From the NCBI GenBank assembly GCA_964244115.1, contig CAXTHM010000008.1, positions 1-64,000 on the forward strand: a stretch of DNA of 64,000 bases. Direction: 5' to 3'. The notes below the pieces were generated by a model that was not told where the DNA came from, ran no database searches, and saw only the letters and a program-made list of their open reading frames with translations. Of the stretch, positions 8,843 to 17,077 are shown one piece after another (position 1 is the stretch's first letter; each line of letters starts with the position of its first letter). The position numbers and the translations under genes are program-made. This DNA is from CADCWK01 sp964244115 (lineage in GTDB: Bacteria > Chloroflexota > Chloroflexia > Thermomicrobiales > UBA6265).

Positions 8843-9349
8843 CTAGGCGGCTGGCGTCGCGGCGACGGGGGTGCCGCCGAGGGCCGGGAACTGGAGCGGG
8901 GCCGGGTCCTGGACGGCACCGAACTCCCCGTCGGCGGACGTGAAGGTCTCGTCGATCGCGGTCTCGCCGATGGTGCCGGTGATGTGGAAGCTGTAGTCGC
9001 CGGGAGCCGTCGGGAAGAAGATTGCGCGGTAGGCGCCGGGCTGGCCGTAGACTGGCTCGATCGTGATCGGCATGGACTGGTCGCCGTAGCCGACCTCGGC
9101 CGTCAGGGTCTCCGCGGCACCCTCGACGGGCTGGGAGGCGATGCCGCCGGTCGGGTCCAGGGTCGAGATCTCGAGACTGAGGCCGTTCTGCTGACCGGCG
9201 AAGGCGGGCTCGGCGAGGAAGCCGACGACGAAGCTGTACTGGTCGGCGACGTCGCGCTGCTCGTGGGCGTCGGCCCGGAAGATCCCGTAGCCGCCGATCA
9301 GGAGGGCGGCGACGGCGGTGAGGGCGAGGATCTGGCGAATGCGTGACAT
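8843..9349 (-). CDS. Small secreted protein of the copper-trafficking cluster
   Basis: 168 residues. An N-terminal hydrophobic segment (about 8-24, LTAVAALLIGGYGIF) is followed by an ADAHEQ junction, so it is exported or anchored. The rest is predicted beta-rich; PGDYSFHITGTI resembles the closing strands of FixH/YtkA- or CopC-type sandwiches, but I cannot assign a family. The tail is ALGGTPVAATPAA. It lies between PCuAC and the TlpA-like gene on the same strand and starts behind AAAGGACC, like its upstream neighbour. A role in periplasmic-side metal handling is inference from neighbours. Confidence 0.75.
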   Translation of the reverse strand: MSRIRQILALTAVAALLIGGYGIFRADAHEQRDVADQYSFVVGFLAEPAFAGQQNGLSLEISTLDPTGGIASQPVEGAAETLTAEVGYGDQSMPITIEPVYGQPGAYRAIFFPTAPGDYSFHITGTIGETAIDETFTSADGEFGAVQDPAPLQFPALGGTPVAATPAA

Positions 9350-9502
9350 GAGTGTTCGGTCCTTTCAGAAGGCAAGGCGACCGTCGAGGTTCGGGACGGT
9401 CGGGTCGGGAATCGCGCCGGACAGCGCTTCGGATCGATCATCGATTCGATCATGGATAGCGGGGGCGCCCGCCCCCGACTGGCTCGACTGACAGCGGCCA
9501 CG

Positions 9503-10159
9503 TCAGTGCCCACTCGCCGGCGTCGCCGGTGAACCGATGGGCTCCGCGACGGTCGAGATCATCGGGGCGGGCCGCGACCAGACCGTGCCGATGGTCAGGT
9601 CGCCGACGCTGACTGGGTCGGCCAACCCCTCTGGCGCGGCCCCGTCGGTGGACAGGACCCAGCGGACGGAGGAGGTGAGCTGGACGACGCCGGCCCGCCG
9701 GAAGGTGAGCGAGATCGCGAAGGTCGTGTCGGGCCGCAGATCCTGGGTCAGGCCGACGAGCATGACGTGGTCGCCGTCGGGCGCGAGCGTCACCGAGCCA
9801 CCGGCCGGGATCGGCAACCCGTCGGGCAGGTACGTCATCACCATCACGTCGCCGTCCAGCCGCATCGCGTGCGGCTCGACGGTCTGACAGACGGTGGTCT
9901 CGCCAGCGAGGAGCGCGTCGGGCTCCGCCCCGGCGTTGGCGATCGTCAGGTACAACCCACCGACCCCGGAATCGCCGTCCGTCATGTGGCGGTCGTTGGC
10001 AGCGGCGTCCGGTGTCGCGGCACCGGGCGTCGCCCCGTGGTCCTCCCCGTCATGGGCCAGAGATGACCACGGGGTCCTGGGAGTCGCGGAGACGATGGCC
10101 ACGGCGCCGGCGGCCAGGAGGAGCGTCCGACGGGACGAACGAGCGGATGACGATGACAT
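9503..10159 (-). CDS. PCuAC-type copper chaperone (DUF461)
   Basis: 218 residues from ATG at 10159 (AAAGG six bases upstream; an ATG six codons earlier is alternative). A twin-arginine-like signal (SSRRTLLLAAG) precedes a short His/Asp-rich stretch and then the PCuAC domain. Copper ligands fit H-X10-M-X22-H-X-M: H97, M108, H131 and M133. PCuAC delivers Cu(I) to the CuA site of cytochrome oxidase, often with SCO1. The SCO1-like gene is immediately upstream (27 bp), so both are likely one transcript. Confidence 0.87.
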   Translation of the reverse strand: MSSSSARSSRRTLLLAAGAVAIVSATPRTPWSSLAHDGEDHGATPGAATPDAAANDRHMTDGDSGVGGLYLTIANAGAEPDALLAGETTVCQTVEPHAMRLDGDVMVMTYLPDGLPIPAGGSVTLAPDGDHVMLVGLTQDLRPDTTFAISLTFRRAGVVQLTSSVRWVLSTDGAAPEGLADPVSVGDLTIGTVWSRPAPMISTVAEPIGSPATPASGH

Positions 10160-10186
10160 GAGAGACCTTTCAGACATGGGTGGTGG

Positions 10187-10825
10187 TCAGGTATCGAGCA
10201 GGTGGGAGACGTCCTCCGTCACGATGGCGGGGTCGGTCCCGTAGGGGTAGGTCAGCCGGTAGTTGCCGTCCGGGTCGATGACGAACAGAGCCGAGGTGTG
10301 GTCGACGAGGTAGCCGAGCGACGAGGTCGAGTCCTGGATCCGGGAGTAGACGCCGTAGCCCTGTTTGGCCTGGGTGATCTGCTCGTCCGTGCCGGTCAGC
10401 CCGATGAAGCCGGGGTCGAAGAAGTCGAGGTACTGCGTCAGGCGCTCCGGCGTGTCCCGGGCCGGGTCGACGGTGACGAGGACGAAGGCGACGTCGTCGG
10501 CCCGCTCCCCCAGCGCGTCCCGCACGGTGAGGAAGTCGCTCAGGGTCGTCGGGCAGACATCGGGGCAGTTGGTGTAGCCGAAGAACAGCAGGACCGCTCG
10601 ACCCCGCTGACTAGTGAGGTCGAAGGGCTGGCCGTGCTGGTCGGTCAGGGCCAGTGCGGGCGCCGGGTTGGGCGGCGGGATCTCGCCCCCCTGGAAGGCG
10701 TAGTCGTCCGCGAAGGGGCCGCAGCCACCGAGGATCAGGGCCAGCGACGCGACGAGCGCGACAGCCAGCAGCCGTGGGCGACGCGGCATCAGCCGGGCCC
10801 GGAAGCGCAAGGGTCTAAGGGACAT
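10187..10825 (-). CDS. SCO1/SenC-family copper lipoprotein
   Basis: 212 residues from ATG at 10825; a second ATG at 10789 starts directly at the lipoprotein signal and is also plausible. Neither has a convincing ribosome site. Lipobox ILGGC ends at C35. The copper site is complete: C87-P-D-V-C91 and H176 in VDHTSALF. SCO proteins pass copper and reducing equivalents to the CuA centre of cytochrome c oxidase on the outer face of the membrane. It heads the PCuAC gene, 27 bp away. Confidence 0.9.
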   Translation of the reverse strand: MSLRPLRFRARLMPRRPRLLAVALVASLALILGGCGPFADDYAFQGGEIPPPNPAPALALTDQHGQPFDLTSQRGRAVLLFFGYTNCPDVCPTTLSDFLTVRDALGERADDVAFVLVTVDPARDTPERLTQYLDFFDPGFIGLTGTDEQITQAKQGYGVYSRIQDSTSSLGYLVDHTSALFVIDPDGNYRLTYPYGTDPAIVTEDVSHLLDT

Positions 10826-11003
10826 GGAGATGGGGAACCCACAGAGAGCGGAGGCCACCGGAATGGGTCCGATGTGGCTCAGCGACGGGGGATCGGACGG
10901 GGATGAGCCAGAACCGCCCGGGGAGGACGGGATGCGACGCCGCGACACCTCGGCGGGCACCGACAGGCGCCACCGCGAGGCTCGGTCCGGGTCATCCGCT
11001 GGC

Positions 11004-11498
11004 TCAGATGGCGGAGAGGCGCCGGGGTGGGGGAACGATCGTCGCGAGGGACTGGCCGGTCAGCCGCGCGACGGCGGCGAACGGACGCCGGGCGATCAGG
11101 GCGACCGCGAGCAGCAACAGGACCGAGACGTGGAGGGCAGCCTGCCCGGTCGCGACCATCGACATCGCCATCGAGGTAAGCGATGGCAAGGACGACAGCC
11201 CGGGAGCCAGAGCAGTACCGGGGGTGACGCTGCCCGCGAAGCCGGTGGCCTCCGCCGCAAGCCAGGCCACGACGGTGCCGGGGTGCAGGACCGGCAGCGG
11301 GAGCGCCCCGGCCAGCGGCGGAGCGCCATCGACCATCATTGCCAGGTGCGTCGCGCCGGTCTGGCTGGCATGTGCCGCATGGGCAGCGTGGCCGGATCGC
11401 TGGAGGGCGTCCGGCGTGTCGAACAGCGAGTGCGGGTGATCGACGAGCGTGCAACTGACCGGGGTCAGGAGCAAGCCGAGCATGACCATCGCGGTCAT
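11004..11498 (-). CDS. His-rich membrane protein upstream of the SCO1 gene
   Basis: 164 residues from ATG at 11498; the frame stays open to 11603 but an internal start at the first TM segment fits better. TM1 is MVMLGLLLTPVSC, followed by a His-rich stretch (HPHS and SGHAAHAAHAS, about 21-45), a weakly hydrophobic middle, and a strong helix HVSVLLLLAVALIA (123-136). The His cluster and position just before SCO1/PCuAC suggest metal sensing or binding, as in DUF2946-like proteins of copper loci. I do not recognise the family and the call is contextual. Confidence 0.6.
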   Translation of the reverse strand: MTAMVMLGLLLTPVSCTLVDHPHSLFDTPDALQRSGHAAHAAHASQTGATHLAMMVDGAPPLAGALPLPVLHPGTVVAWLAAEATGFAGSVTPGTALAPGLSSLPSLTSMAMSMVATGQAALHVSVLLLLAVALIARRPFAAVARLTGQSLATIVPPPRRLSAI

Positions 11499-11837
11499 CC
11501 CCCATCGCCCGCAGGTTGTGAGGATCGCTCGCCCCACGCCGTCCGCCCCTGGTCTACATCGCGCCGTCCGACGCCAGACGCGATCACGAGCGCCTTCTCG
11601 CACAGCATATCAGCCCACTCGGCGCTCGCGAACCGCGGCCCGGCGCTGGTGCATCTGGCATCCCTGCGGGACGTGCGTCCGGGCCGGGGATGCGACGACG
11701 CCGACGAGCCACCCGTGCCCCCCGAGCGGCTCACGGTGGGGCGCACGTCGGCCGGGCGGAACTACCGGGTACGGATCGTACCAGTGGTTCCGCCCTCTGC
11801 TACGCTACAGCCACTCAGCTGACAGGGGAGGGGACCC
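11499..11837. other. Intergenic region between divergent genes
   Basis: No convincing gene. It separates the minus-strand copper cluster from the plus-strand zinc-ribbon gene and must hold both promoters. I see no repeat or clear hairpin. Confidence 0.5.
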
Positions 11838-12497
11838 ATGGCGACGATCTACTGCCCGAACTGCGGCCACGAGAACGATGCGGCGGCGAAGTTCTGCGAG
11901 AACTGCGGGCGCTCGCTGGCGGACGTCTCGGCGAGCCGGGCGGCCGTCCACCCCGGTGGAGCGCGGCGACCGAAGCCGGAGCCGGCGGGGGCGGCCGGTG
12001 CGACCTGGGACACCCCCGACCCCGTCCCCACCGGGATGCCCGGCGGGAATCTCGGGGCGACGGATGACCGCCTGCTCGATGACGGCGGGCTGCCGCTCGG
12101 CGAGCCGCTCGGTGACGACCCGAACGCCGAGCGGCTGCTCTGGCGGGGCCGGCCGAGCAAGCTCTGGTCGCCCCGGATGGCGATCACCAACCGGTACCGG
12201 CTGACCGACCAGCGGCTGCGGTGGGAGTACGGGTTCATCGGCCGGCGGGTCGAGGAAGTCGACCTGTTCCGGATCAACGACGTCGCGATCAAGCAGGCAG
12301 CCTTCGAGCGCATCCTCGGCTTCGGCGACATCACGATCTACATGACCGACGCGTCCTCGGGAGAGAAGGTGCTGCACAACGTCGTCGGGCCGGAGCGGGT
12401 CAAGGATCTGATCCGGCAGGCCGTCCGCCGGGAGCGCCAGCGCCGCCGCGTCATCGTCCGCGAGGACATGTACAGCGGCGGCGAGGAGCCGATGTAG
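11838..12497 (+). CDS. Zinc-ribbon plus bacterial PH-like domain protein
   Basis: 219 residues, ATG behind GGGGAGGGGACCC. The N-terminus is a double zinc knuckle (CPNCGHEN, then CENCGRSL; four cysteines). A 60-residue Pro/Gly linker leads to a YdbT/bPH2-type PH-like domain (about 95-195): LLWRGRPSKLWSP, ITNRYRLTDQRLRWEYGF and FRINDVAIKQ are characteristic. The C-terminus is Arg-rich. No TM helix is visible, so it is probably soluble and peripheral. Function of such zinc-ribbon/bPH2 proteins is unknown; membrane-stress roles have been suggested for bPH proteins. Confidence 0.8.
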   Translation: MATIYCPNCGHENDAAAKFCENCGRSLADVSASRAAVHPGGARRPKPEPAGAAGATWDTPDPVPTGMPGGNLGATDDRLLDDGGLPLGEPLGDDPNAERLLWRGRPSKLWSPRMAITNRYRLTDQRLRWEYGFIGRRVEEVDLFRINDVAIKQAAFERILGFGDITIYMTDASSGEKVLHNVVGPERVKDLIRQAVRRERQRRRVIVREDMYSGGEEPM

Positions 12498-12596
12498 CGT
12501 CATCGCATGGCGGTCGCGCGACCCGGTGGGAGATCTGCCGGCCATTGGCTGGGTCGGACGGGTCGGAGTCAGCAGTCCCCACATAAGGAGCAATCA

Positions 12597-13016
12597 ATGG
12601 CGCAGGACGACACGGCGGCGCTGCACGAACTGGCGCGGCGGTTCTTCGACGAGGTCTGGAACCAGGGGGACGAGTCGGCGATCGACCGGTACATCGCCGA
12701 GCACGCCGATGGCAACGACGCGACCTTCGGGATCGGCCGCGAGGGCTTCCGGACGCAGTGGCGCCAGTGGCAGGCCGCCTTCGCAGGTCTCCACTTCGCG
12801 GTCGAGGAGATCGTCGCCGAGGGGGACCGGGTCGTGACCCGCTGGACGCTGAGCGGCACCCAGATCGGCGAGTTCCTCGGCATCCCGGCGACGGGCCGCA
12901 GCGTCTCCGTCGGCGGGATGAGCCTGGACACCGTCCGGGACGGGATGCTGGTCGCCGGCGTCGATGCCTGGGACGAGCTCGGGCTGCGCCGCCAGCTCGG
13001 CGTCATCCCGGAGTAG
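12597..13016 (+). CDS. SnoaL-like (NTF2-fold) protein
   Basis: 139 residues with an excellent AAGGAG six bases before ATG 12597. The segment ARRFFDEVWNQGDESAIDRY is the usual start of SnoaL-like polyketide-cyclase-fold proteins, followed by the WTLSGTQIGEFLGIPATG strand pair. NTF2-fold members bind or isomerise small hydrophobic molecules; most stand-alone bacterial ones have no known substrate. It lies 99 bp after the zinc-ribbon gene on the same strand. Confidence 0.82.
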   Translation: MAQDDTAALHELARRFFDEVWNQGDESAIDRYIAEHADGNDATFGIGREGFRTQWRQWQAAFAGLHFAVEEIVAEGDRVVTRWTLSGTQIGEFLGIPATGRSVSVGGMSLDTVRDGMLVAGVDAWDELGLRRQLGVIPE

Positions 13017-13109
13017 ATTCGCCGTATCTCCGCCGCAGGGTCAGCCAGATGGGAAGACACGTCGATGCGACGCACCGTAGGTTAGGAGGCGATTCGTCCT
13101 GGCCCCTCT

Positions 13110-13601
13110 CTAGGTGTCGAATGACATGACGAGTTGACCCGGCTCTGGCTTCATGACTCGAATCCCGAAGAGGTTGTCACAGGGGAGTAGATGCTCTCCA
13201 TCCCAGGTCAGGAAGGCGTCGCAACCGTCCTCGATCGCTGACGCGAGATGGATCATGTCATCGTTCTTCACTTTCATGTTGCGACTGCGCGCATCCCAAA
13301 TTAGTTGTCGGGCTCGTTCGGCAATCGTCCGGTCGACCTCAATCAACTCAATATATGATCGAAGGAACAAGGATGTGGCGTCCCGGCGAGCCTGAGCGTC
13401 CTTGGCCATCTTCTGTCCGCCGTTGACCTCTGCGATGGTGTAAACCGATGTGACCACTTCAGCTTCGCCCAGACGGGCTTTCTCTAATATCGTGATAGCT
13501 ACCTGGTTCCGAGGCAAGCCATCTTCCAGGTCCGTTTCCCCCTTGAGATGCGCAATGAAGATGCAGGAATCGACGTACCATCGTGGTCGCTTAGTCGCCA
13601 C
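13110..13601 (-). CDS. PIN-domain ribonuclease (VapC-like toxin)
   Basis: 163 residues from GTG 13601, chosen because AGGAG lies nine bases upstream. PIN acidic residues are in place: D11 in WYVDSC, E in TIAEVNGG, the acidic pair in KNDDMIHLASAI, and D in FLTWDGEH. It should cut RNA with Mg2+. Its start overlaps the end of the preceding unknown gene by 11 nt, so the two are co-translated. The upstream protein occupies the position of an antitoxin but is far larger than VapB-type ones. Confidence 0.85.
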   Translation of the reverse strand: MATKRPRWYVDSCIFIAHLKGETDLEDGLPRNQVAITILEKARLGEAEVVTSVYTIAEVNGGQKMAKDAQARRDATSLFLRSYIELIEVDRTIAERARQLIWDARSRNMKVKNDDMIHLASAIEDGCDAFLTWDGEHLLPCDNLFGIRVMKPEPGQLVMSFDT

Positions 13602-14409
13602 TCCGCTGTCTCCTAATCCATTCATCGGACAGCAAACCATCGGTCAGGTCAGGGAGGATCCCAGCCAAGTCGCTCAAGCTCGGAAGTTCGTCGTCAGGCA
13701 CGAACCGCGTAATGTTCCGGACCGGGTCTACCCGAGCGATCGCGCCATCGAGATCTCGCAGTAAGCGGCCACGGATCTCGACACGTTGCCGGAGACTTCC
13801 CACGACTTCATCGTACTGACGATCGGCATCGAAGTAACACTTGATGTCGAGGGACCGGTGACGGTTACGAAGTTGGAAGTACGGTCGTCGTCCAAAGAAC
13901 ACCCCCTGCACGAATCCCGTAACGCTGCCAACAGATGCGACTCGACGTGCGGGGAAATCTCGATCGGTTGTGACCGCCGCCGTCAGTGCGGTTCCAGCAA
14001 ACGGGGTCATAATCTCAATCGTAGCGACACTGTCGTCGAAGGCTTTACTCATCTGATTGAACGGCCCGACCGCAGCGTCCGGCATGACATCGAACGGATC
14101 GGCACCCTGCTCCACGGCAGACAGTGCCCGTACCAATGCTCGACTCATTGGCTCGTAAGGTCTGTTCAACATGTCTTCACTTGGGACAACCAGATCGGTC
14201 ATCACAATCCGAGGAACGATACCCATCGTGGCACTTCCAATGGACAAGGATGTGACGTCCCACTGCGGGTCTAAGCCTTCGGCGTACTCAGACGTAAAGG
14301 CCATGACGATCCTGCGCCAGTTCGGCACGACCAAGGCAAAAGTCTCGAAGGGGACGGACTTTCCGTCTTCCCCTTCCAGTCTGATGGTAATAAGGGCCGG
14401 TCGCTCCAT
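13591..14409 (-). CDS. Unknown protein coupled to the PIN gene
   Basis: 272 residues from ATG 14409 with GGAGA six bases upstream. No family recognised. The N-terminal half is mixed alpha/beta (LITIRLEGEDG opening). The region 165-245 looks like a small barrel: GFVQGVFFGRRPYFQLRN, then KCYFDADRQYDEVVGSL, then RVEIRGRLLRDLDG, which resembles OB-like strands of other PIN-linked hypothetical proteins. The last 35 residues are acidic and Leu-rich. The 11-nt overlap with the PIN gene implies a functional pair; an antitoxin or RNA-binding cofactor role is inference. An AGTAC-N8-GTACT palindrome lies upstream. Confidence 0.7.
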   Translation of the reverse strand: MERPALITIRLEGEDGKSVPFETFALVVPNWRRIVMAFTSEYAEGLDPQWDVTSLSIGSATMGIVPRIVMTDLVVPSEDMLNRPYEPMSRALVRALSAVEQGADPFDVMPDAAVGPFNQMSKAFDDSVATIEIMTPFAGTALTAAVTTDRDFPARRVASVGSVTGFVQGVFFGRRPYFQLRNRHRSLDIKCYFDADRQYDEVVGSLRQRVEIRGRLLRDLDGAIARVDPVRNITRFVPDDELPSLSDLAGILPDLTDGLLSDEWIRRQRSGD

Positions 14410-14424
14410 GATGACTCTCCGTCG

Positions 14425-14442
14425 AGTACGAACAAATGTACT
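14425..14442. promoter_or_regulatory. Candidate operator of the PIN operon
   Basis: Inverted repeat AGTAC-N8-GTACT, centred about 24 bp before the start at 14409 in AT-richer sequence. Its position suits autoregulation by the operon's first product. There is only one copy. Confidence 0.35.
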
Positions 14443-14895
14443 ACATCGAGGATACACCCTGACTGCAACGGCTAGGGCTCAAGCACGACTGGATAGCGCA
14501 TCCTACCATTCCGGGAAGCGGTAGGGATCTGGCGAAACTGCTAAACCTCTACGGCCTTGACTTTTTCTTTTCAGTGAGATGGGATTGCCACGGTCGGATG
14601 GACTTCGTAGGCTGGCGATGCTCGACGTCCCCCGGCCATCCGGGGGCCGCCAGATGCTAGAGCCTATCATGCCCCGCCCCGTCCTTCTGCACTGGCAGCC
14701 CATGCCTTCGTCGGTCGGTTAGTGGGCGCCGCGAGCGCCCTGGCCCTGCTCTCCCGCGTGGTCTACCGTCCAATCCATAAGCAGTGGATGGCCTCCTGCC
14801 CCAAAAGCCAAAGTTAAGGACCGTGGGCCAGGGCGAACATCGCCCTGGCCCACGGTCGTGTCGAGTGATCGATTGGCCGCGGCACGCATCGAACT
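14443..14895. other. Intergenic region upstream of the PIN operon
   Basis: No gene supported. It is locally less GC-rich around 14545-14580 and contains the terminator hairpin at 14819-14857. Confidence 0.5.
14819..14857 (-). terminator. Perfect 18-bp hairpin after the PQQ gene
   Basis: GACCGTGGGCCAGGGCGA pairs fully with TCGCCCTGGCCCACGGTC around a 3-nt loop. It lies 39 bp past the stop at 14896 and is followed on the minus strand by a T-rich stretch. Confidence 0.8.
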
Positions 14896-16662
14896 CTACG
14901 CGACCGGCGTGGCCTCCGGCGTCGGGAACTGAGGATCGCCCGGGTTGGTCGGGGTCGCCGCGTTGTCGGCCGGGGCGACCTCCGCGTCGTCCGGGGTCGC
15001 ACTGCCAGCGCCCAGCTTGAAGGCGTGGATCGCCAGGCCCGGCGTGCCGGTCATGTTGGAGTCCGGCGAGGCGATGTAGGCGGCCGTCGTCGGGACGATC
15101 AGGTAATCCTCGCTGATCGCGAACGGGGCGTTGATGCCGGCGGTCCCGGTCACGGACCAGAGCGCCGTGCCGTCGGCGGCGTTGTAGGCGCGGATCACGC
15201 CGTCGAGGCCACCGGTGAAGACGACGTCGTTGGCGATGGTCACGGCGCCGAGCAGGCCGGTCGCGACCGCGACCTGCCACTTGATCTGGCCATTGGTCAC
15301 ATCGATGGCGACCAGGTCACTGGTGGCGTTGCTCAGATCCAGCGTCAGACCGCCAGCGATGCCGGTGGGGGAGTAGGTCGTCGCCCAGTTCAGGACCGCG
15401 GCGAAGACCGTGCCGTCGGCGTAGGCCATGCAGGTCTCGACGCCACCCAGGGTCCCCGGGAACACCTCGAGCGTTCCGCCCTCGGGGATCTCCTCCACGT
15501 TCTCGTTCTGGTGCGTCCCGACGGGGATCTTCCAGATCGTGTTCCCGGCATTGGTGTCGACGGCCGCGACGTAGCCGTGCTTGCCGGAGGTGACGACCAG
15601 CTTGACCGGCGCACCGCCGATCTCGGTCTCGACGATGATCGGAGAGAGGTGGTTGTCGAGGTCGTAGTTGTCATCCGGCTTGATGTTGACATGCCACTGG
15701 ACGCTGGCCGTGGTCGGGTCGATCTCGACCAGGTTGTTGACGTAGTCGTTCTGGCCTGGCCGGGAAGTGGCGTTCGGGAACTCGGTGTTGCCGGGGTACG
15801 GCGCCGCGTTGGCGACCGCCAGATAGAGCATCCCGGTCTCGGTGTCGATCGCGGGCGGGTTCCAGAGCCCACCGCCGGAGTTGACCCGGGCGTTGCCCCA
15901 GAGATCGTCGGTCGTCGTCTCCCAGCTCCAGATCGTGTGGCCGGAGGAGGCATCGAGCGCGTAGAAGACGCCCTTCTGGCCGCCACGGTAGAAGACGGTC
16001 CCGTTGCCCGGGACGGTGCTGACGTAGACCGTGTTGTCGTAGACGATCGGAGCGATGTCGATGCCCTCACCGATGTTGTTGGTGAGCTTGACCCGCCAGA
16101 CCTCCTCCTGCGTCTCGATATCGACCGCGACGACCTCGGCGGTGTCGCCCAGGATGGAATAGAGGTTGCCGTACGCGACCGTGACGCCGTTCGGACCGAC
16201 GCAGCCGATGCCGTACTCCTTGGTCCAGAGCGTCTCGCCGGTGGTCTTGTCGATCGCGTAGAGGTTGCTCTGCATATCGACGAGGTAGATGGTGTTGCCG
16301 TTGATGATCGGCGCGGCGGTGAAGGCGCCGTAGGCGCCGGCGACGTTGAGCGGGTACGACCAGGCGATGCCCAGCGTCGTGACGTTGCTGCTGTCGATCG
16401 TGGTGCTGGCCGAGGCGCGGGTGTTGGAGAGGTTGCCGTTCTGGGTGGGCCAGTCGTTGGCGTAGTCGGTGTACTCGGGCGGCATCACCGGGCCGAGCGC
16501 GAGCGGGGTGGCGGGGACCTGGAGCTCCCCCTCCTGGGCGACGGCGTCGGAGTGCAGCAGGGCCGTGGTGACGAGCGCTCCGGCGGCGAGTGCGCCCGTT
16601 CCCGCGACCAGCGTGCGGCGTGAGACGACCGGGGCGTTGTGCGTATCATCGACCTGGGTCAT
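14896..16662 (-). CDS. Tat-exported PQQ-type beta-propeller protein
   Basis: 588 residues from ATG 16662, AGGAG eight bases upstream. Twin-arginine signal SRRTLVAGTGALAAG is followed by an alanine-rich hydrophobic segment. The mature part is a propeller of quinoprotein-type blades with repeated YAIDKTTGETLWTKE, VVAVDIETQEEVWRVK, YALDASSGHTIW and VAAVDTNAGNTIWKI modules. Such propellers bind PQQ or serve as protein scaffolds; I cannot confirm the cofactor ligands. The C-terminus is Ala/Pro/Thr-rich and ends in TPEATPVA. It is clearly paralogous to the gene at 19540-21618 but lacks the cupredoxin domain. Confidence 0.85.
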   Translation of the reverse strand: MTQVDDTHNAPVVSRRTLVAGTGALAAGALVTTALLHSDAVAQEGELQVPATPLALGPVMPPEYTDYANDWPTQNGNLSNTRASASTTIDSSNVTTLGIAWSYPLNVAGAYGAFTAAPIINGNTIYLVDMQSNLYAIDKTTGETLWTKEYGIGCVGPNGVTVAYGNLYSILGDTAEVVAVDIETQEEVWRVKLTNNIGEGIDIAPIVYDNTVYVSTVPGNGTVFYRGGQKGVFYALDASSGHTIWSWETTTDDLWGNARVNSGGGLWNPPAIDTETGMLYLAVANAAPYPGNTEFPNATSRPGQNDYVNNLVEIDPTTASVQWHVNIKPDDNYDLDNHLSPIIVETEIGGAPVKLVVTSGKHGYVAAVDTNAGNTIWKIPVGTHQNENVEEIPEGGTLEVFPGTLGGVETCMAYADGTVFAAVLNWATTYSPTGIAGGLTLDLSNATSDLVAIDVTNGQIKWQVAVATGLLGAVTIANDVVFTGGLDGVIRAYNAADGTALWSVTGTAGINAPFAISEDYLIVPTTAAYIASPDSNMTGTPGLAIHAFKLGAGSATPDDAEVAPADNAATPTNPGDPQFPTPEATPVA

Positions 16663-17077
16663 GGATGCGTCTCCTAACGATGGTGATGCGTTCGGAGTGG
16701 CGGCCGGGCGGCGTGCGGCACGCCAAACCACTCCCTGTTGCGTCCGCAACGAGATCCATCCGTCGAATGACCGGTGGGGCAGGCGGCGAGGGTCGCCTGG
16801 TGATCCGTCAGTCCCTCATCGGACGACCCGGCCAGCGCCCGTGGCGAACGGGATAACGGTTCGCGGCGATCGCGGGCTGCGTAGCCCACGCGTCGCCGGG
16901 AAAGCGCGGATTCCTCTGGCGGATCCGGGGGTCACGTCGCCCTCGGCGTGACGTTTCCGGAACCCTGATCCGCACCTGACAGTAGTCTATCGCAGAATCG
17001 GCCGTGGTCGTCAATACGTCTTCGCGGATCGCCACCGAACGTGGTCCGGGCCACGATCCGAAGCGCGTTGCTCCCCG
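16663..17077. other. Intergenic region upstream of the PQQ gene
   Basis: No gene seen. A short GTCACG...CGTGAC hairpin at about 16931-16952 could terminate the upstream GerMN gene; otherwise featureless. Confidence 0.45.
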
